Shown here: positions 62,463 through 64,000 of the stretch, piece by piece
Layout: every line of letters begins with the position of its first letter
How positions within the stretch are numbered: the stretch's first letter is position 1
Assembly (NCBI GenBank): GCA_018398575.1
Contig: JAGTXZ010000010.1
Location: 434,001-498,000 of the forward strand
DNA length: 64,000 nt
Direction: 5' to 3'
Source of the DNA: Ampelomyces quisqualis
Taxonomy: Eukaryota; Ascomycota; Dothideomycetes; Pleosporales; Phaeosphaeriaceae
Translations under genes and position numbers: made by a program
The notes under the pieces: generated by a model
What the model was told of the DNA's origin: nothing
Databases searched by the model: none
The model's input: the letters and a program-made list of their open reading frames with translations, nothing else

Positions 62463-63008
62463 ATTACATTCTATACCGCCTGCGCTCGATTAAACACGAG
62501 AAATCTACGAAACAGGGGGGGAAAGGGGGGTTCGAGGTGTTTTGAGGATAGAATGGGCGGGGTAGTTATTTATGGCGTAGGCGTGTTAAGAGCAACAGTT
62601 GTATGCAGTCCTGCTCTAATGCCTTGGGTACACTGCTAATGCTGTACTTGCAACAATAAAGACGCAGACAAAGGCGGAACTTATTTAGTTATTCTAACAG
62701 CCTCTTAACTAGTAGGTTGAGCCTAGATTTACAGGCGTTAACTTTTCTAATCTTAAGATCCTTGTATTGTTGTATTACGTGAATCCTAGCCTTAACCTAT
62801 ACCTAACATGCTACAACTTGCATGCACTGTCGCTACTACTGTTATTTCCAATCTAGGTACATTTAGTTAAATTGCCCGCTTTAGATAGCTATACCCTTGT
62901 ATTGTTATAATGTACATTGCTAGATTTACATACAACATCATGCAGTATAGTTCGCTTATAGTTAACGCTCTATCTACTGTTGCGGCTTTGTTGTGTAAGG
63001 TGCCCTAA
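62463..63008. other. AT-rich decayed island
   Basis: TA-rich, without open frames; resembles the islands at 2.3 and 7.9 kb. It separates the two copies of the KGYELEKG segment. Confidence 0.5.
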
Positions 63009-63467
63009 GACAGCAATGGCTTAGGCAGTTCTGCTAAAGTTTTCTTTGACAAGCTAGACTATTTCTATAGTTACAGCAACACACTGGTTGATAACGGAAC
63101 ACCTGGATACAATACGCTTAAGGCTTGCGGTCGTGTTAACTACACTCTTGAAATCAGCGACGAATTTTCGCGTGTCCTGAATATCGTGATGGGCATCACC
63201 ATCAGCATCACCGAGGAAAATGTCAAGGGTTATGAACTCGAGAAGGGAGCAGACGTCTTCATAGACTACCGTCCAACGGCGGCGATTTCAGAGACACCCA
63301 AGAAGAAGAAGGATTCCCGTCCTGGCGCAGCATCGGACTCGTCAGCCAAATCCAAGCCTGGCAGGAAGCCTGCACCTCCACCTCCATCTCCAGCATTCAC
63401 TGGTGAAGACGGACATGCAGTGCAACAGGTCGGGACCGAGCTCCCGACGCTCAGATTGAAAGGATGA
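63009..63467 (+). CDS. 3' exon of a protein of unknown function
   Basis: The frame is open from just after a TAA at 63006 to the TGA at 63465 (152 sense codons) without a convincing ATG at its head, so I read it as a terminal exon whose acceptor lies near its start. It reads AKVFFDKLDYFYSYSNTLV, CGRVNYTLEISDEFSRVLNI, KGYELEKGADVFIDYRPT, then a basic, Pro-rich disordered tail (TPKKKKDSRPG, KPGRKPAPPPP). An internal ATG at 63189 would give a shorter product. No family recognised. Confidence 0.45.
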   Translation, partial: DSNGLGSSAKVFFDKLDYFYSYSNTLVDNGTPGYNTLKACGRVNYTLEISDEFSRVLNIVMGITISITEENVKGYELEKGADVFIDYRPTAAISETPKKKKDSRPGAASDSSAKSKPGRKPAPPPPSPAFTGEDGHAVQQVGTELPTLRLKG

Positions 63468-63769
63468 GCAAGGATGAGAAAACTTGACTTCTGCCGTTGC
63501 CTCTTCCAATCCGTGTTTGTGTGCGTCGATCGGTGATGCGTAAATGGTGCCAATGTTGGGCGTGTTTTTGTTGGACTTGAAGGAGAATTTGAAGTACGAT
63601 TATGGATTAATATGGTATGTGTGTGTTTTAAAGACGGACAAACAAGGAATGGGTATTGAATGGTGCGACGTTTGCCAAATGTACAAAGGAGACCAGCCAA
63701 TGCAACAGTACAGACGCTATAAATAGATACGACGAGCAGACAGTATATATACAACGCGAAAAGGACAGG

Positions 63770-64000
63770 CTAATGTCTTCTGCTGTTCTTCGTTCCGTTC
63801 CGGCTGGGCCTCTCGTTGCGCTGTGAGCGATGAGTGTCCTGTCGCGGGATCCCCATCTCTTCATCCTGAGGACGGCGACCAGAGTAAGCTTGCTGCGGAA
63901 GGCGGACGTCATCGGAGTCTTCATCCAACATGTTGCGTCGGTTCTGTTGCTCGTCGTCCAAGTCGACGTAGACGGAAGCCGGACGTTGTCGGCGCTCGCG
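63770..64000 (-). CDS. C-terminal part of a gene continuing past the right edge
   Basis: The minus-strand frame is open from the window end to TAG at 63770-63772, about 76 codons. It is polar and charged (RPASVYVDLDDEQQNRRN, EDSDDVRLPQQAYSGRRP, ERPSRNGTKNSRRH), as in the disordered tail of a larger protein. The start and the main domain are outside the window, so no function can be given. Confidence 0.6.
   Translation of the reverse strand, partial: RERRQRPASVYVDLDDEQQNRRNMLDEDSDDVRLPQQAYSGRRPQDEEMGIPRQDTHRSQRNERPSRNGTKNSRRH

Noticed and set aside
1..64000. CRISPR array, operons, telomeric repeats, rRNA
   Set aside because: The genome is fungal; no regularly spaced repeats with spacers, no TTAGGG arrays and no recognisable rRNA segment were found.

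Overview
The window is nuclear DNA of a filamentous ascomycete. Genes are split by short introns of about 45-75 bases with GT...AG ends. Gene density is high on both strands, and the families are fungal: PTH11-like receptor, AA9 lytic polysaccharide monooxygenase, PIR-like GPI cell-wall protein, KN-type homeodomain plus C2H2 factor, fungal UbiA enzyme. AT-rich, gene-poor islands with decayed repeats resemble repeat-induced point mutation (RIP). A Dothideomycete (Pleosporales) host is my best guess from the look of the proteins; nothing in the window proves the order.

Layout. 0-12.4 kb is accessory in character: a UbiA-family membrane enzyme, a long gene-poor stretch with a fold-back element, a chromodomain protein, a broken gene (6.9-7.9 kb) next to an AT-rich island, and a seven-helix PTH11-like receptor. 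12.4-29.3 kb holds a nitrilase, a homeodomain/C2H2 regulator, an F-box protein, a butanediol-dehydrogenase-like MDR enzyme, a Ser/Thr-rich single-pass membrane protein, a Gln/Pro-rich protein and a GPI-anchored PIR-like wall protein. 31.3-36.1 kb is one intronless 1601-codon frame carrying Zn2Cys6, bZIP, PHD and bHLH modules plus a C-terminal region with a trypsin-fold-like His/Asp/Ser pattern; this is the most unusual object in the window.

36.6-59.9 kb is mostly housekeeping: a CCCH protein, TRAP-alpha/IRC22, CAND1, a mitochondrial-type protein, a PLAC8 protein, a PARG-like macrodomain protein, an AA9 enzyme, CTU2 (tRNA 2-thiolation), a PTM1/GOST seven-helix protein, IBA57 (mitochondrial Fe-S maturation), a 2-oxoglutarate oxygenase and an intron-containing tRNA-Glu(CTC). 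60.5-64 kb returns to accessory sequence: short orphan frames, inverted and direct copies of the same block seen at 7.4 kb, an AT-rich island, and the 3' end of a gene that leaves the window on the minus strand.

The genes do not form one pathway. The two ends share a dispersed repeat family and RIP-like islands; the middle is a conserved core block. Spliced models were built by hand from reading frame, splice signals and family expectation, and every multi-exon model given keeps frame. No database search was possible.
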